Numbered from the stretch's first letter, positions 1-12,900 are shown. The stretch is 64,000 bases of DNA from Paraspadella gotoi (GCA_051294375.1 CM119269.1:22493808-22557807); one strand, 5' to 3'. Notes: generated by a model not told the origin, from the letters alone. Program-made: numbers and translations.

Positions 1-153
1 TGAGCTATGGCAGTGTCGGAGGCCTTCGCTAAAGGAGTGGACTTGGATGTCATCCTTCGTGCTGGAGATTGGTCAGGCGCTCAGACCTTCTTTCGTTTTT
101 ATTGTCGGGAGTCGGCTTGGGGCTACTCTCAGCGGGGTCTTGTGGATGAGTGA
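1..153 (+). pseudogene. 3' end of a tyrosine-recombinase retroelement (DIRS-like), broken
   Basis: The frame from position 4 to a TGA at 151-153 encodes the C-terminal end of a DIRS-type tyrosine recombinase. Visible is AMAVSEAFAKGVDLDVILR, then the catalytic-end pattern GDWSGAQTFFRFY, where W stands at the second-histidine position and Y is the expected nucleophile. Positions 1-3 are TGA in this frame, so the copy is interrupted just upstream (a CGA-to-TGA change would explain it). The same block, frameshifted, is found near 56030-56140 in the complete element. No inverted terminal repeat follows, so the copy is truncated or from another subfamily. Family assignment rests on motif recognition only. 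Confidence 0.65.
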
Positions 154-872
154 TTTTCCCTTCCGATGCATCCCGAGAGATGGAGCTGAGAGGAGGAAGA
201 GGAGGAGAGGAGCAGGAGGAGGAGGAGTCTACTCCTTCTGCTTTTCTCTTTTGTCTTTCTTGTGGACACACGACATCTGGAACAAAAGAGCATCGGCGTG
301 GTGGAGAGTAGCCATGAAGAATCCCGGTTCCATTTGGAACCAAAAATTGAATTGAAACATACTTTGAAACATTATACCACTTCATTGATAGGGAAGCCAG
401 GTACTCTGGGAGTGAATAAACGAGACTGTGAGAAAGTCTTGATTGAAAGCTTGCAGGGACTTGCTATGTCATTATCTTGTAAGAGTGATGGAGGCCTTAA
501 ACCACCTAAGCCTGTCCAAAGTCAGGGGCAAAATAGCTTATTTATTAAATGAATGGATAATTTTTATATTGGTTGTACCAATTTCATTGAAGTTTGTCGC
601 AATATTTTTTTTATTGTTTGTTCGGGGTATTATGAAAACGTCTTGGAGCTTGCCCGAATGCCGTCTTTATGAAATTCGAATATATATATATTTTAAATTT
701 GTCTTATTATAAATGTATTGAATCGCCTCCCAATTTATCCACCTTAAAAAAAACTAAGCTCATTTTAATTGCTTTTTTAATTAATTAATCAACCCTAAAT
801 TATTTAATTTATCTATTGTGCCAATTATGCAAACTCACTGGTTCTCACAATAAATAAATTCATATTCATTAT
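154..872. other. Non-coding interval between YR element and CLCA 3' end
   Basis: Positions 180-235 form a purine-rich GGA/GAGG stretch. One copy of dispersed repeat R1 occupies 353-586. The rest is AT-rich, with TTAATTAATTAA near 778. No supported gene is seen. Confidence 0.6.
353..586 (+). repeat. Dispersed repeat R1, full copy
   Basis: This roughly 235-bp unit runs from TTGAAACATACTTTG to GGTTGTACCAATTTCAT. It recurs at 27481-27660 (minus), 40427-40586, 50385-50537, 56461-56693 and 56784-57016. A recognisable core is GGAGGCCTTAAACCACC followed by GCCTGTCCAAAGTCAGGGGC. It has no long ORF and no clear tRNA promoter boxes. The ends are weakly inverted (TGAAA / TTTCA), so it could be a small MITE or a SINE of unknown origin. 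Confidence 0.8.
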
Positions 873-3800
873 TCAAACCGTTTGCGGCTTAGTCCTGCGG
901 GATCGATACCCCTCACTCTTGTTCAAACGATGTCGCACAAACATGAGAATTACGTATAAAACGATAACAATGACGATGACAATAACGATAGCAACGATGA
1001 CTACTACTTTGTCTTCGCTACCATCGTCAGTCGCTTGGACTGGTTCATCCTCCACCGGATTTCCGTCGACGACGTCATTGACGAATCCGAGTCCAAAGGT
1101 GACGGCGTTGGAGGCTCGACCGACGTTTCCCGCTTCGTCGACGCCCACCACGACGACCCTGTACGACCCCGGCCCGGCGTCGGGAGGCTGCACGTTGAAG
1201 GTCATGGTTTCCGTCTCTCCGGGTCCCACCGTCGACGCCGTCTCTCGCTCCTCGCTCCCGTTAAAGATCCTCGAGTCGTTAGAGGCGAAGAGGAATCGAT
1301 ACCCGGTCACGTTACCCTCGTCGTAGTCGTCCCCCGTCGCCGTGAAGGTCAGTGTCACGTTCCCCGTCGAGAGAGACGTCGCCACCAAGCGGAGATCAAC
1401 GATACGATCCGGGGAGATCTCGTCGACGCCGCGTTTGAGCCTGGCGTCGACGACGGCCACGTTGGCGGCTTCCGTCTTCAATTCCGAGGCTCCGGCCGTC
1501 GTGGACCGAGAGACGTTTCCTTCGATGCCTTCGTCGACGAACGCCACCGGTTCTAAGGGTCTGATGTTGTCCTCATCAAAGGCGATGGCGGCGCCGCTGA
1601 ATCCCGCGTTCTTGTAGACTCGAACGGCGGAGTCGTTGGTGCTGGAGACGAGAATCGTTGTCGAGTATTGACCGATCGCCGTGAATTGAGAAAAGTAGCG
1701 AGAGTAGACGCCGTCGTCGATCGACGCGTCCGCCCCACGACCGTCGTCTCGCAATTCCAGTTGCAGCGGCTCGTCCTCTCCGGGTCGATCGATCAACGCG
1801 AAAACTTGAAGCCTCAAAACTGGATTCCCTCCGCGAGTCGCTTCCACGTAGATGGTCATGGGCGACGGGTATTCGACGTCTTTAGATTTAATTGAAGAAT
1901 AAATCGTCAGCGGCGAAACCGTTTTGTTTTTCCCGATTTCCCGCGCTTTTGTTAAGACGTTGACTTTATACGTTTGTAAGGAAGTCGTCGTCTTTCGAAT
2001 GACGTAATCCCAACGACCCATCTCAGCGTTTTCTGGAATCGAGACGATGATCGTCTTCAATCCAGAATCGACTTCGTAGTTGTCGTCCTTCTCCGAGTAG
2101 ATCTTTCCCGACGGGCTCGTCAGCGTGACTCGAATCCCGGCGCCGGATTTTCCGAATCCCGGTTCTCCGTAATCGAAGATGAATTTGGTGTCTCGTCCCA
2201 CGGAGGAATCGACGTTGACCGAGTCGGTCACGTGATCGGTTCCGATGGCGCCGGCGTCGCTGGCCAAAGCTATCTTCTTTTCTTCGACGTCGTCGTCGTC
2301 GTCTCCGCAAGGGTTTTTGGCGAAGGCGTCGTTGAGGGAATTTGATTTGACGTTGTTCGAATCGAAGAAGAAGTTGCCGCCGAAAGCTTTCGCGATTTCA
2401 ACCATCGAAGCATCGGCGTCCTTGGTAAAGCTGATGGTGTCGACGAAAACATTGGCTCGATTGAGGGCAGTGATGACAGAATAATCTTTGGGACCCGGTG
2501 GAATGTTTTGTATGCCATCGGTCAACAGCATTATACGGTCGCCGCTTCTCGTGCGGCCGAGATTCTCCACTCCTTTTAGAAGACCCGAGCCGATGCTGGT
2601 GGATCCATCCGTGTCGGGAGGCAAGCATCTATTGACGAAATTGATTCTGCTCCTCTCGTCGGTAAGCTTTCTCATTCCGCATCGGATTTCTCCGTCCGAG
2701 CTGAAAAATGCTGTGCCTACTTCCGTATTTTCGTTCAACGTGAAGCGGATCAACTTTTGCAAACCCTTGTTCATCTTTTCCAATTTGTCACCGTCCATGC
2801 TGCCGCTGATGTCAAGAACGAGCGAGATGCGGCATCGAGGCGCATCCTTTTTCGCTTTCACGACTTTGAACTTGGGCAGAATATCCGTTTTTTTAATATC
2901 TCTAGGAGGGTTGGCCTCTCTAAAGTCCTCGTGCTCCAGCATCACTTCCCACGAACTCTTTCCTTCGCAGAGACGATTCATTCTGTTGGGCGCTTCGTCG
3001 TTGTGTCTGTGGTTTTCGTCGCCGCTAGAATCGCAGTACTGATCCACGTTCGTCGTTCCTTGTCTGTACATGAGGGAGGCTTTGGAAGGATTGGCCGATT
3101 TGAATCCGGGATAAAAACGGCATTTGGCGTTAGTTGGTCGACCCTTGATTAATTGACAGGGTTTGTATCTTCCCCTTCCCGTCACCTGCAGAGAAATCTC
3201 AGGTGAGAGAGAGAGAGCAAGAATGAGAAAGAAAGTAAAACTGTTTTGATGAGTGTCCTTTGAGAACGAGTTACCAGTTACCTCGATTATTTTTCCTTTT
3301 GTGCTGAGCGAACATCGAACGGCTTCGTACTGTTTGGTCTCTGTTGAATAGTACCACTGTTGGTCTCCCTCTTCGGGGTATTCCTCTTGCAAACCCCACC
3401 GGTAGTGACCCCACTCGTGAACGACGACTTTTCCGACATTTCCGTAGTCTCGAGTTACTTTACTTTGGGTCAAGTAGGCTGGGGTTAGGTGGACGAACTC
3501 GCCTGCCACGGTGGAGACGTCTTTCCTTTTAGAAACGTCTGACCGTACGATTTCTGTACGGAATGGACGAATTTACTTACCTTGGTCTCCACACCCACCG
3601 AAACTCTTCACGTACGGACCGTTCCCGTACTTGTTGTTTTTCGGCGCCACGACAAAGTCCGCGCCGGAGTAAGTTTCCTTTTCTTTGGGTAAGTACTCGG
3701 CCTTTTGGCTCCAAGTGGGCGGGATCAATATGGTGACTTCCTTGAAGTAAGCTCTTCGCTTGGTCGAGTCGTAAAGCTGCTTGGAACCGGAAGTGAGGAC

Positions 3801-3968
3801 GCGCTTCACACCCTCGACGATAGCGTCGTCCTCGACGACGTCGGCGTGGATGGCGACGACGACGCCGGTGTAGCCGTTGGCGATCAGTTTGACGCCGGAT
3901 CGTTTGGCGACGGTGACGCCGATCGCGATGGCGAACGTAAAAAGACAGAGGGCGCGTCGGACGCTCAT
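873..3968 (-). CDS. CLCA: Calcium-activated chloride channel regulator (CLCA family)
   Basis: Three exons (3968-3581, 3520-3282, 3185-873) give 979 residues and close in frame. MSVRRALCLFTFAIAIG looks like a signal peptide; an in-frame ATG at 3983 is an alternative start. The N-terminal CLCA domain carries FGGCGDQ and the zinc-metallohydrolase motif HEWGHYRWG at about residue 164. The VWA domain has the MIDAS motif DISGSM at about residue 334. A beta-sandwich/FnIII-like region follows. The C-terminus has one valine/isoleucine-rich membrane segment and a short basic tail. Family knowledge: CLCAs are self-cleaving secreted or membrane-tethered modulators of calcium-activated chloride channels, not channels themselves. 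The intact HExxH suggests self-cleavage is retained; the membrane anchor resembles vertebrate CLCA2/4 rather than CLCA1. Exon 3 encodes about 770 residues without interruption. Confidence 0.93.
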
Positions 3969-4868
3969 TTTATCGTTTATCATTTTTAATATTGTTTCTT
4001 TTATTTCTTATCGGATCGAATTTTTAATTTTTAACGAGCGAAATTCGAGTCGAGTGAAAAGATTAGGGATAAGATTAGGGATATTCTCCTTTTATTAAAT
4101 CTATGTCGTCAGATTATCTTTTTTTATTATCAGATTTTTTTCGGACGTGTTGCGGACATTCGCTAGTCTTAACCTTCATTTATTTCTTATCGGATGGGAT
4201 TTTTCACGAGCGAAAATCGTGTCGAGTGAAAAGAGAGAAATAAACAAATTTGATTTTAATTAGATAAAATTTAATTAGTTCGTTTTTTTGTAAATGAAGA
4301 CGAGTCGGTGCCGTATTTTACCGAAGGAAAAGTGAAAAGTTTAAATGTGATGACTAATGGGGGGGATGTGAAAATCCCAGATCGAAGTGGATGGTGAAAA
4401 GAAGGTTGTGAGAGGTTGCAATTGCCGAGCGGATGTATCTACGTATTTATAATGATGAGAGCAAGGAAGTAAATAAGTACAGACATGAAAACAATATTCT
4501 CGTTCGCCTTTTTATGACTTGAAATCGATTTCTACGCATTTGTTTTATGTATATCTGCAGGGATCAAACTTTATGATAAAATGAAAGCTAATATATTGAT
4601 AAAGTGATTTTAAAAAAGATTTAAAAATTGCTCGGGAAATTCGGTGAATGGAGTATAACGACAATAATGAAATACAAAGAATGACTCTTCAGGGAAGTTT
4701 AGTTTATAAAAATCGACAACCATGTCGCTAGATATACTTACTATTTATATAATGCGAACCCTTCATAGTATCAAACGCAGTTGTGTATTCAAGAATAATT
4801 AACATTTAACTAAAGTCGAATCAAGGTCACTTTCTTCTTTTCCTTTTTTTCTTTTAAGAAATCGCGCG
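3969..4868. other. Divergent intergenic region between CLCA and C7orf50-like gene
   Basis: This is the shared upstream region of the minus-strand CLCA gene and the plus-strand WKF gene. It is AT-rich. A segment near 3990-4040 (TTATTTCTTATCGGAT, then cgagcgaaa) recurs in diverged form at 4180-4230, a local duplication. No conserved promoter element could be assigned. Confidence 0.5.
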
Positions 4869-5813
4869 ATGAAGCTCGAACTCGATCCGTCGTCGAAAAA
4901 GAAAAGTAAACAAAAACGAAAGACGTCGAAAAACAAAATGGCGGACGAAGATGGAGGAAAGGAAAGGGAGGGAGACTCCTCACTTGGCTCCGAAGATTTT
5001 CAGGCGAAAAAAGATAAAAAGGAAAAAAAGGCAAAGGATAAAAAGGAGAAAGATAAAAAGGGAAAAAAAGAAAAAGAGAAATTGACTTCTCTCTTCGAGG
5101 AAAAGAAAGAGAAGAAAGCGAAAAAATTGAAGGAAAGTGAGGATGACGTGACCTCACCTTCTGTCGAAGTCGTGAAGAAGAGGAAGAAAAAGAAGGACGG
5201 AGACGTACCCGATGAACCTCGAGGGAAAAAGAGAAAAGTGGAAGAATCCTCTTCCGAGGAGAAAACGCTCGACGATCCCTCGGTGCCTTTTAACGACGAA
5301 TCCTCGCCTAAAAAGAAAAAGTTGAAAGGAATTCTCAAAAATCGATCCGAAATCAACGAGACGATCGATGACGCCGCCGATTCCAACGACGCCGCCTCTC
5401 ACGACGCCGCGACGCCGAAATCGAAGCGAGAAAAGATGCGGGAAAAACGAAATCATCGTCGTCTCGCGGCGAAATCGTCGCAGCCTTTAAAGAACGCCGC
5501 CGGGGAAGCGATACGCGTCGTCGAAGCCGCTAAATACTTGCGACGATGGAAGAGGGACAAAGGGGGCGTGGCAGACGACGACGGCGAACCGTGGAAATTC
5601 AACAAGATGCGTCAAACGTGGCTCCTCGCCAACATGTTCGACGTCGACGCCGTCGACGACGACGTCTTCTCGATTCTCCTCGATTACTTACGCCCTCTGA
5701 CGGGAAAAGCCAAGGATCGGACGGTGGTGGAGGCGGAGAAGAAGGTGGACGAAGAAGGGGTGGCGCCTTTGGTGGCGGAGAGGGCGAGAGTGGTCGTTCA
5801 GGCGCTTTGTTGA
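4869..5813 (+). CDS. C7orf50: WKF-domain protein, C7orf50 family
   Basis: A single exon encodes 314 residues. The first 200 residues are lysine/glutamate-rich with many KKxK stretches typical of nucleolar or nuclear proteins. The C-terminal third holds the family signature: AKYLRRWKRDK, then WKF at residues 242-244, MRQTWLLANMFD, a leucine-rich DYLRPLTGKAKDRTV segment and a terminal helix. This matches the layout of human C7orf50, whose WKF domain is at the C-terminus; a role in ribosome biogenesis is suggested for the family but not shown here. The ATG at 4869 was chosen as the longest open start; a second in-frame ATG at 4938 (MADEDGG) is possible. The stop lies only 216 bp before the PDZD8 ATG. 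Confidence 0.85.
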   Translation: MKLELDPSSKKKSKQKRKTSKNKMADEDGGKEREGDSSLGSEDFQAKKDKKEKKAKDKKEKDKKGKKEKEKLTSLFEEKKEKKAKKLKESEDDVTSPSVEVVKKRKKKKDGDVPDEPRGKKRKVEESSSEEKTLDDPSVPFNDESSPKKKKLKGILKNRSEINETIDDAADSNDAASHDAATPKSKREKMREKRNHRRLAAKSSQPLKNAAGEAIRVVEAAKYLRRWKRDKGGVADDDGEPWKFNKMRQTWLLANMFDVDAVDDDVFSILLDYLRPLTGKAKDRTVVEAEKKVDEEGVAPLVAERARVVVQALC

Positions 5814-6029
5814 TTCGGTTTCATCCCCGATTCATTCTTGTTATTCGTATCCACTGTTTGTTGTTATGTTTTGATATTCCAGAGCTCAAAAAAAAAAAAT
5901 GTCGAAACTCAAAAACGCTAGTGATTCGCTGTGTCGCTAATTTTTGAAGCGATGCCGTCAAACGCAACATATTTAAGACAATCATGACATTGAATCCGTG
6001 AAACCAAGGAAGCAACTCAACGACCAACG

Positions 6030-8270
6030 ATGGGCGTCTTTCTGCTGATGGTGGCGTCTCTCCTCGCGGGCGCGGCGGGATGCCTCCTATTGCAGTTTTA
6101 CTTTTTCAAAAGATTCTTGTGGTCGCAGCCGAAGAGAGAGGCGGCGCCGACGGCGCAGTTTCCGAGGGCCTGCATTCCGCCGGTGAGATCGGAGAGGTGT
6201 CATCAGTTAGGAATATTAATGCATAAACTGATAAATGAAGGAATGAAAGGAATGAATACTAAATAAATGTTAAATAGATATTCAGTTGGAAAAATCCTAA
6301 ACTTTAATTGGAGGAACAAATCATTTTGATTTATGCACTTTGTAATTAAAATTGTGGATAAGGCGCTAAGTGGGCTGAAGATGACTATCCGTAACTTCTT
6401 TAACCCCCTCTAGTAGCTACGGAACGGGTCCTGGGCTTGGAACCAGGCTTGAGGGTTTTCCACGCCCCCAAGGCGGCTTACGGCCGTCCTCACACTTCCC
6501 GCAGGGTAGGTACCGGGTTGGGATTGAACCCGGTACCTAGTGGTCATGAGCTGATGGCTTTACTCAATGAGCCACCGGGTCAGGACTGAAGGTGTCATGC
6601 TTAGAGGCGGGGTGAACTTTGCTATGCCCGACTACAAAATAACTTATTATTCATCACTGCAATATGCGAATGAGTTGAAGAAATTTTATATTTTTCAGGA
6701 TCTGCAGCAACTCCTCAAGGATCCGGAGCGACTCCAACGCCCGGAGACTTGCTTCTCTTTCAATCTCTTCGCTCAGTTCCTCTGGAAGGAACTCAAAGAC
6801 ACAAATCTAGTGAGGCAAGTCGCGCGGGAGGGGGCAGGAGGCATTCAGTGAACCTGCCTTTTCACTAACTCTCACGCCGTCTATACAGGCATTGGATGGT
6901 GAAGAAGCTCTCGGTCGAGTTCAAAGAGCTGTTGACGGCGAAGGCTCTCGGTCATTTCATGGAATCCATCGTGTGTCGCGGATTCTCTCTCGGTCCCGTC
7001 TTTCCCGTCGTCTCGGAAGTCGCCGTCCAAAACGCGAAGACGACGTCGGACGGGACCCAGTTGGAGGTGGAGGGGGTAGAGGGGGTGGAGGGTCGATGAC
7101 CGTTTCATTTTTAAAACAATCTCTTCTCTAGATTAATCGAAATGTTTGAAACGATATAAATTTTAAACTATGGCAACAGCCGGGTTGCCTCTGATGGGAT
7201 GGGGCTTCTCACTGTTAGCTTGGGGGGCTTCCGACCCTCAGTGACGCCTCCTGTCACTGGCGCAGTTACCCTAGGACGGTCTCGCTTTGCCAACGCAGAG
7301 GGAAGGACTGTGGATGGAACACAACGCCCGGGATGGTGTGTTCCCCCTCTGAGCCAATGGGATTGGCTGAACGGTGGTGGATGTGAGGCGGTGTGAATAT
7401 ATCGCCACAAAACCCTTTTTTTCCCCCCCTTTTTGATTTTATCTCTCGTCATTTGTTCTCTATGTCTTCTCTTCACTCTCTCTTTTCTTATCATCATCGC
7501 TTTCTCTCTTTCTTTCTTTCTCTCTATTTCTCTCTCTCTCCCTCCCTCTTCGTCTCTCCCCCCCTCCCCCCAAGGAGCTGGATCTCCTCCTTGACATCGA
7601 CTACCCTGAACCGGGCGGGTTCGAACTTGCCCTCGACATCGATCTTGTCTTTCGTCGCTCCATTTATCTCTGCATCAAAGTGACTTCGCTCAAAGGCCGC
7701 GGCCGGCTGCGGCTCACCCGGGATCCTTACACCCACTGGTCCTTCGCTTTCGTCGAGGAACCCCACGTTACTTTTAAGGTGTTTAGGGCCTTTTGTTTAA
7801 TTATTAAATTGTTAAATTATTATTATTATTATTAAATTGTTATAATTACGTTGCTTCGGATTAAGAACGAGTCACGTCTGGAAACGCAGCAGAGTAATTG
7901 GATCGTTTAAATGAGAATGATGAACTCAATCTCGTTTGCTCATTCTCTTGTTTTGATTATTTACGTAATAATTTATTGTATTCTCTCGTGAATTGTCTTA
8001 GTTAAATCTTTACATTTCACATAAACCTTCACCTTTTCTTTCCATCCTCCAATCAAGGTTGACTCCTATTCTCAAGGACGAAACCTGCCTCAGGTGCCCA
8101 ACCTGATCATCGACCAGATCAAGCGCACTCTTCGCAAGCGGCACACTCTTCCCTTCTACAAGATTCGCTACAAACCTTTCTTTCCGCCGCAGCCTTCTGG
8201 AACTCGCGATTCAAGCACGCCGCCGAAGCGGATCGCTTTTTAGGTAGGCTTGCTTTTTCATTTGGATTGG

Positions 8271-8325
<55 letters not shown>

Positions 8326-9963
8326 AGAGAGAGTGTCCACAAGTTGTTGAAAGCCCCCTCCAACCAGCCGACCCCTATTCTCTTCAAAAGGCGACCGCCT
8401 CCTTCCCGGCGATTCCCTCAGCGTGACCATCCTCTCCTGCTCTCGCCTCCGCGCTTCCAACTTCCCCGTCGACGCCCACCTCTTCGTGACGGCGTCGTTG
8501 GACGCGGCGCCGTGGACGGAGTTGTTGACGCCGCTCGACGTGGAGATCTGCAAGAACAATTCGGGCAGGGTCGGACTCTCCTTCAAGTGAGGAAGAGAAA
8601 AAACGAAGAGTATTCCGTTATTGATCATTAAATATCAATAATACTTAATGATTATTAATAATTATTAATTATTATTTTTCAGGGATTGTTTCGTGGCGGA
8701 GAAAGGGAAAGAGGTCGTCGTCGTCGACGTCGTCGAATCACAAAGTCCGGCGATGATGGCGGATATCAGAGAAGGTGGAAAATGCTTACAATAAATTATC
8801 CATTCATTCAATAAACTTGCTATTTTGACTTGGTGAGGTGGGTTTTAGTCAGTTCTTTAATCTCATTTGCATATTGCAGTATTTAATAATTATTTAAATA
8901 ATTTTCAGAAACTGCTTTTCTCTGGATTTGTTTACGACTAATCCACCAACTTGCAATTTTCCACTCATCCGTCCCAACCACCCAAACACCCAAACCCTCC
9001 TCCATCTCCAGGCGATATTCTCATCTCCATCAACGAGACGAAAGTGGCTTCGGCCAAACAGGCCGTCCACCTTCTCCGCAAGACCCTCGACTCTTTCTCC
9101 GTCCGCGTCGAACGGGGACCCGTCATGTCGGGCGGCGGTGGGAGTCGACGCGACGCCACGGCCGACGCCCTCCTCGGAATAGGTGAAGATTCGGCTCACT
9201 TTTCTGAAAGTTGTTCCGTATCTTTGATAATTTTTTTTTAATTTAATTTCTACTTTTAATCTATAATTATTTTTTTATCTTTTATATCATAAGGCCTAAT
9301 CATAAACTTAAAACTTATCCTTAATTTATTCTTAATTATTTTATTATTTAATTATAAAAAATAATAAACTTCATTAGCAAAAGGGCGCTCTCGGATACTA
9401 TGGCCAAAGATTTAATTGATTTAATTTAGATTTAATTTAATCTGTTATAAAAAATTATGTTTATATGTATTCATGATAACTTCAGCGACTCCGGGTCAGA
9501 CGCTTCTTATCGAGGAAGACATCGTTCGGGTTCCGCGGAAAAAGTCTTCCACGGCGGAACCTGGCGCCGCCAACGCCGATTCCCCCAACGGCGACGAAGA
9601 CGCCGACGACGACGACGACAGCTACGTCAACATCACCGTCAAACGCGACGACGACAAAGTGATGCGGGAGGCGGCGCGCGTCGTCGAACTCAGCGGATCC
9701 GTGGACGAGCGGCGCTGGGGCGGGGGAAGCGGAGGCGGCGCCGCGAGGGTCGAAGGTGAGTTAATAAGTCAGGGGAGCGGAGGTTTGGAAGAGTTCAGAT
9801 CCGTAGAATTTTCGTGCGATCTGAATGAACCCCCTGCAACGAAAAAAAATGTTTTAAAAGTTAATTAGTTAATTAATTCTTAATTATTTAATTAACTTTT
9901 TATAAAACTGGTCGACAGTTGAGAGTTGTCGTTTCGTCGTCGCTCATAACGACGTAACCTTCG

Positions 9964-9994
<31 letters not shown>

Positions 9995-12900
9995 TCGAAG
10001 CGACGATCGGATTAAAACGATGACGAGTCGTGAGTTTGTCTATTTAATATTTGGAATATTCATTCTTTAATCTTTATCGATCTTCCTAACTAAAAATTCG
10101 CCCTCCTTAACAATCTCCTTTCAAAACTCGATTTTCATCTTTAAAATTCCTCTTTTCCATCCGAATTGGCGCGAACCAGGTTTCGTGTTACTTTTCGGTT
10201 GTTTCTAATCTCTTTTCCCCCCATCTCTCCTATATTATTCCTCGGTTATTTCTAATCTCTTTCCCCCCCCCAATCTCTCCTATATTATTCCTCGGTTGTT
10301 TCTAATCTTTTCCCCCCATCTCTCCTATATTATTCCTCGGTTGTTTCTAATCTTTTTCCCCCCATCTCTCCTATATTATTCCTCGGTTCTTTCTAATCTC
10401 TTTCCCCCCCCATCTCTCCTATATTCTCCTTATAATCTTCTCTTTCATTCTGTCTAAAATTTCCCTCTTTCGGTCTCTCCCCATTTTTCTTCCTCCCAGA
10501 TTCTTCGATAAACTATCGTATACCTTTACTTCCCAGAATTCTCTCGTCCATCCTCGATGCTGCTTCTCGCCGGCGGCGGCGGATACTACGCCGCGGCCGC
10601 CGCCGCCGTCGCCGCCGGAGAAGCCAAAGAGACGGAAGAGTCTGCGCCGAGTTCGTGGCCCGGAAGGCGGCGCGCTGAAACCGACGCCGACGCCTCTGGC
10701 GGACACGATTCCGATTCTCGTCGGCGAGACGATCACGACCAGAGTCATCAATCGCGGAGACAAAAGATCACGAAGCTGGGTAAGGAAAGGGGTAAGGAAT
10801 AGGGTAAGGGTTAGGGAATATGGTCAGGATTAGGGAAAGGCCCGATTTAAGAGTGACTTATGAATGTTAATAAAAACGGATGACAACAAAATTAAACCAA
10901 AAGACGAAACGGCGACGTCGGTCGGCGAATCCCGGCTGCCGGATATCGGCGACGGAAAAGATGAAGCGGTCGCCGATGAAAGTCAAGATATTTTGGTCGC
11001 CGGTGCCGGAAGTCTAAATGGCGGCGCCGCAATTGAGGAGCCGGTGGCGCCGCCTTTGCCGCTGAAGACCCGGTTGGGGTCTTGGAAAGAAGTCGGTTCG
11101 TCATTTATTTTTTTTTAGTTTCTCTCTGCGTCGGAATTAAGATTTTTTTAAAATTTTTTGGTGATAGCAGTTTTGTTCTTTTTTTTCTTTTTGTCTTTGT
11201 TTTATACGAAATTAGTGACCCAAGGCTACGAAAGGGACGAAATCCTCGCAGATAGTTTTGGACGAGTTTAGTAGGAGTAAATTTTTGGGGGTCGACACTC
11301 GACAGTTGCATGAAATTTTGAAATGGAAAAAATGAAAAGAAACCACATCGCACAGCGGAAGTCGTTGACCCAATTTAGTTTCCACTCTGCACGAATATTT
11401 TCGGTGTTTCGGTTTAATTTTTTACTTTATTTCTTTTTTAATCTTTTTTTAAGTTGTTCACATTCGTTAAAACGAGTAAACTTAAAGGAAATTCAAGGCA
11501 CAAAATTTGACTGAATTTTGTTGGATCATTTCTCGGAAATTAGTTTTCATTTATTTTCTCCAGCGAAACGAACGACGACCTCCATCATCAGCAGCATCAA
11601 CCGGCGCCGAGAGAGATCTTCGTCACCGGCGCCGTTCGGAGATTTCGGCGACGACGAAGACGACGATGCCGCCTCGAAATCGACGCCGTCATCGCCGGCG
11701 TTGACGAAGAGGGCGCCGGGAAGACCGGGCGAGGGATCGGGTGAGTTTATTGACTCATTAAGAAATTCATATACATTTTTTTTAGGTATTTTACATTTCA
11801 CATTTATTTATATATATATTAAATATATATTTAATTAACTTCAGGACGAATCGGTTCCGCTTTGGCTTCAATCCCTTTCGTTCGCGGCGACAAACATTCC
11901 TCCAGAAACGGATCCCTACCTAAAAGTTTGGGTGAGGAAAAAGCTTAGGAGTTTTTTCTTTTTTTATCGTCGCAATCGCTAAGCGTTTGCGACGATATTG
12001 TAACGCTTTTGCCCATGAGTGGCGTCGTCGTCGGCGTTCCAAATTATAGATCGCCTTTTTTATGATTAAATTTGGGTGTATGAAGCTGAAAACTTATATA
12101 CAGCTTCTCATCACCGATGTGCTTAAAATTGAGTCTGGACAGTTATTAAATATGTTTTGTTTACGTTTTATCAAAACAAACAAATTTTTTTCTCTCTTTT
12201 ATTTTCATATTTCTCTCTCTCTCTCTCTCTTTTCTCTTTTAATTACATGTCTCTCTCCCTCTCTCTTTTCCCTATTCACTGATTCATAATAATAGGGAAA
12301 TAAAACGAGTCTGCAGCTGGCTCTGCAGGGGCTTATTCTTTTTCTTTATTTTCTCCTGCTGCTTCTGCTGCTGCCTTTTGATTTCTTTCTTTGCAGCTGG
12401 CTCTGCAGGGGCTCTTTCTTTTTCTCTCTTTTCTCCTGCTGATTCTGCTGCTGCCTTTTGATTTCTTTCTTTTTTCTCTCTTTCTCTCTGTTTTTATTTT
12501 AAAAAAAAGTTGAAATAGCATTCGTGCATGTTATCATTTTGCTATCGCAACATCGGATTTTTATTTCGTTTTGACAATTAATTTTTTTTTTTTTAAATGA
12601 TGGAATTTTTCTTTCCTTTCTATTCTGTCTTTATATTTATTCTTTTCTTCTTTTTCTTTCTGTTTATAAATTATTTTTCTTTTCTCAAATTTGACTTTTT
12701 TAGTATCAAAATTTGTCGTCAATCCAGATTTTTCTTATGCGATTGCGACGATCCTATTGCTTTTAAGATTTTCTTCCTTTCCTTTTCTTATCTTTCTTCC
12801 CTTTTCTTTTCTCTTATTTTTTTTTCTTTCCCCCTTTTTTATTTTTTTATTTCTTTATCCTTTTCCCATTTTTTTTACTTTTCTTCTTTTTTTCTCCTTT

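Noticed and set aside
919-3152. Plus-strand frames of 130-184 codons at 0.9-3.1 kb
   Set aside because: Shadows of the CLCA coding exon on the other strand.
6515-6586. tRNA gene on the minus strand
   Set aside because: Boxes are imperfect, no clean acceptor stem closes, and a shared non-tRNA body follows in two copies; it is a SINE.
6808-6889. GT donor at 6810 for PDZD8 intron 2
   Set aside because: It shifts the frame and destroys the conserved LVRHWMVKKL join; the GC donor at 6815 keeps it.
10795-10845. Telomere-like TTAGGG units
   Set aside because: Only a few degenerate GGGTTAGG motifs inside a PDZD8 intron; too short and irregular.
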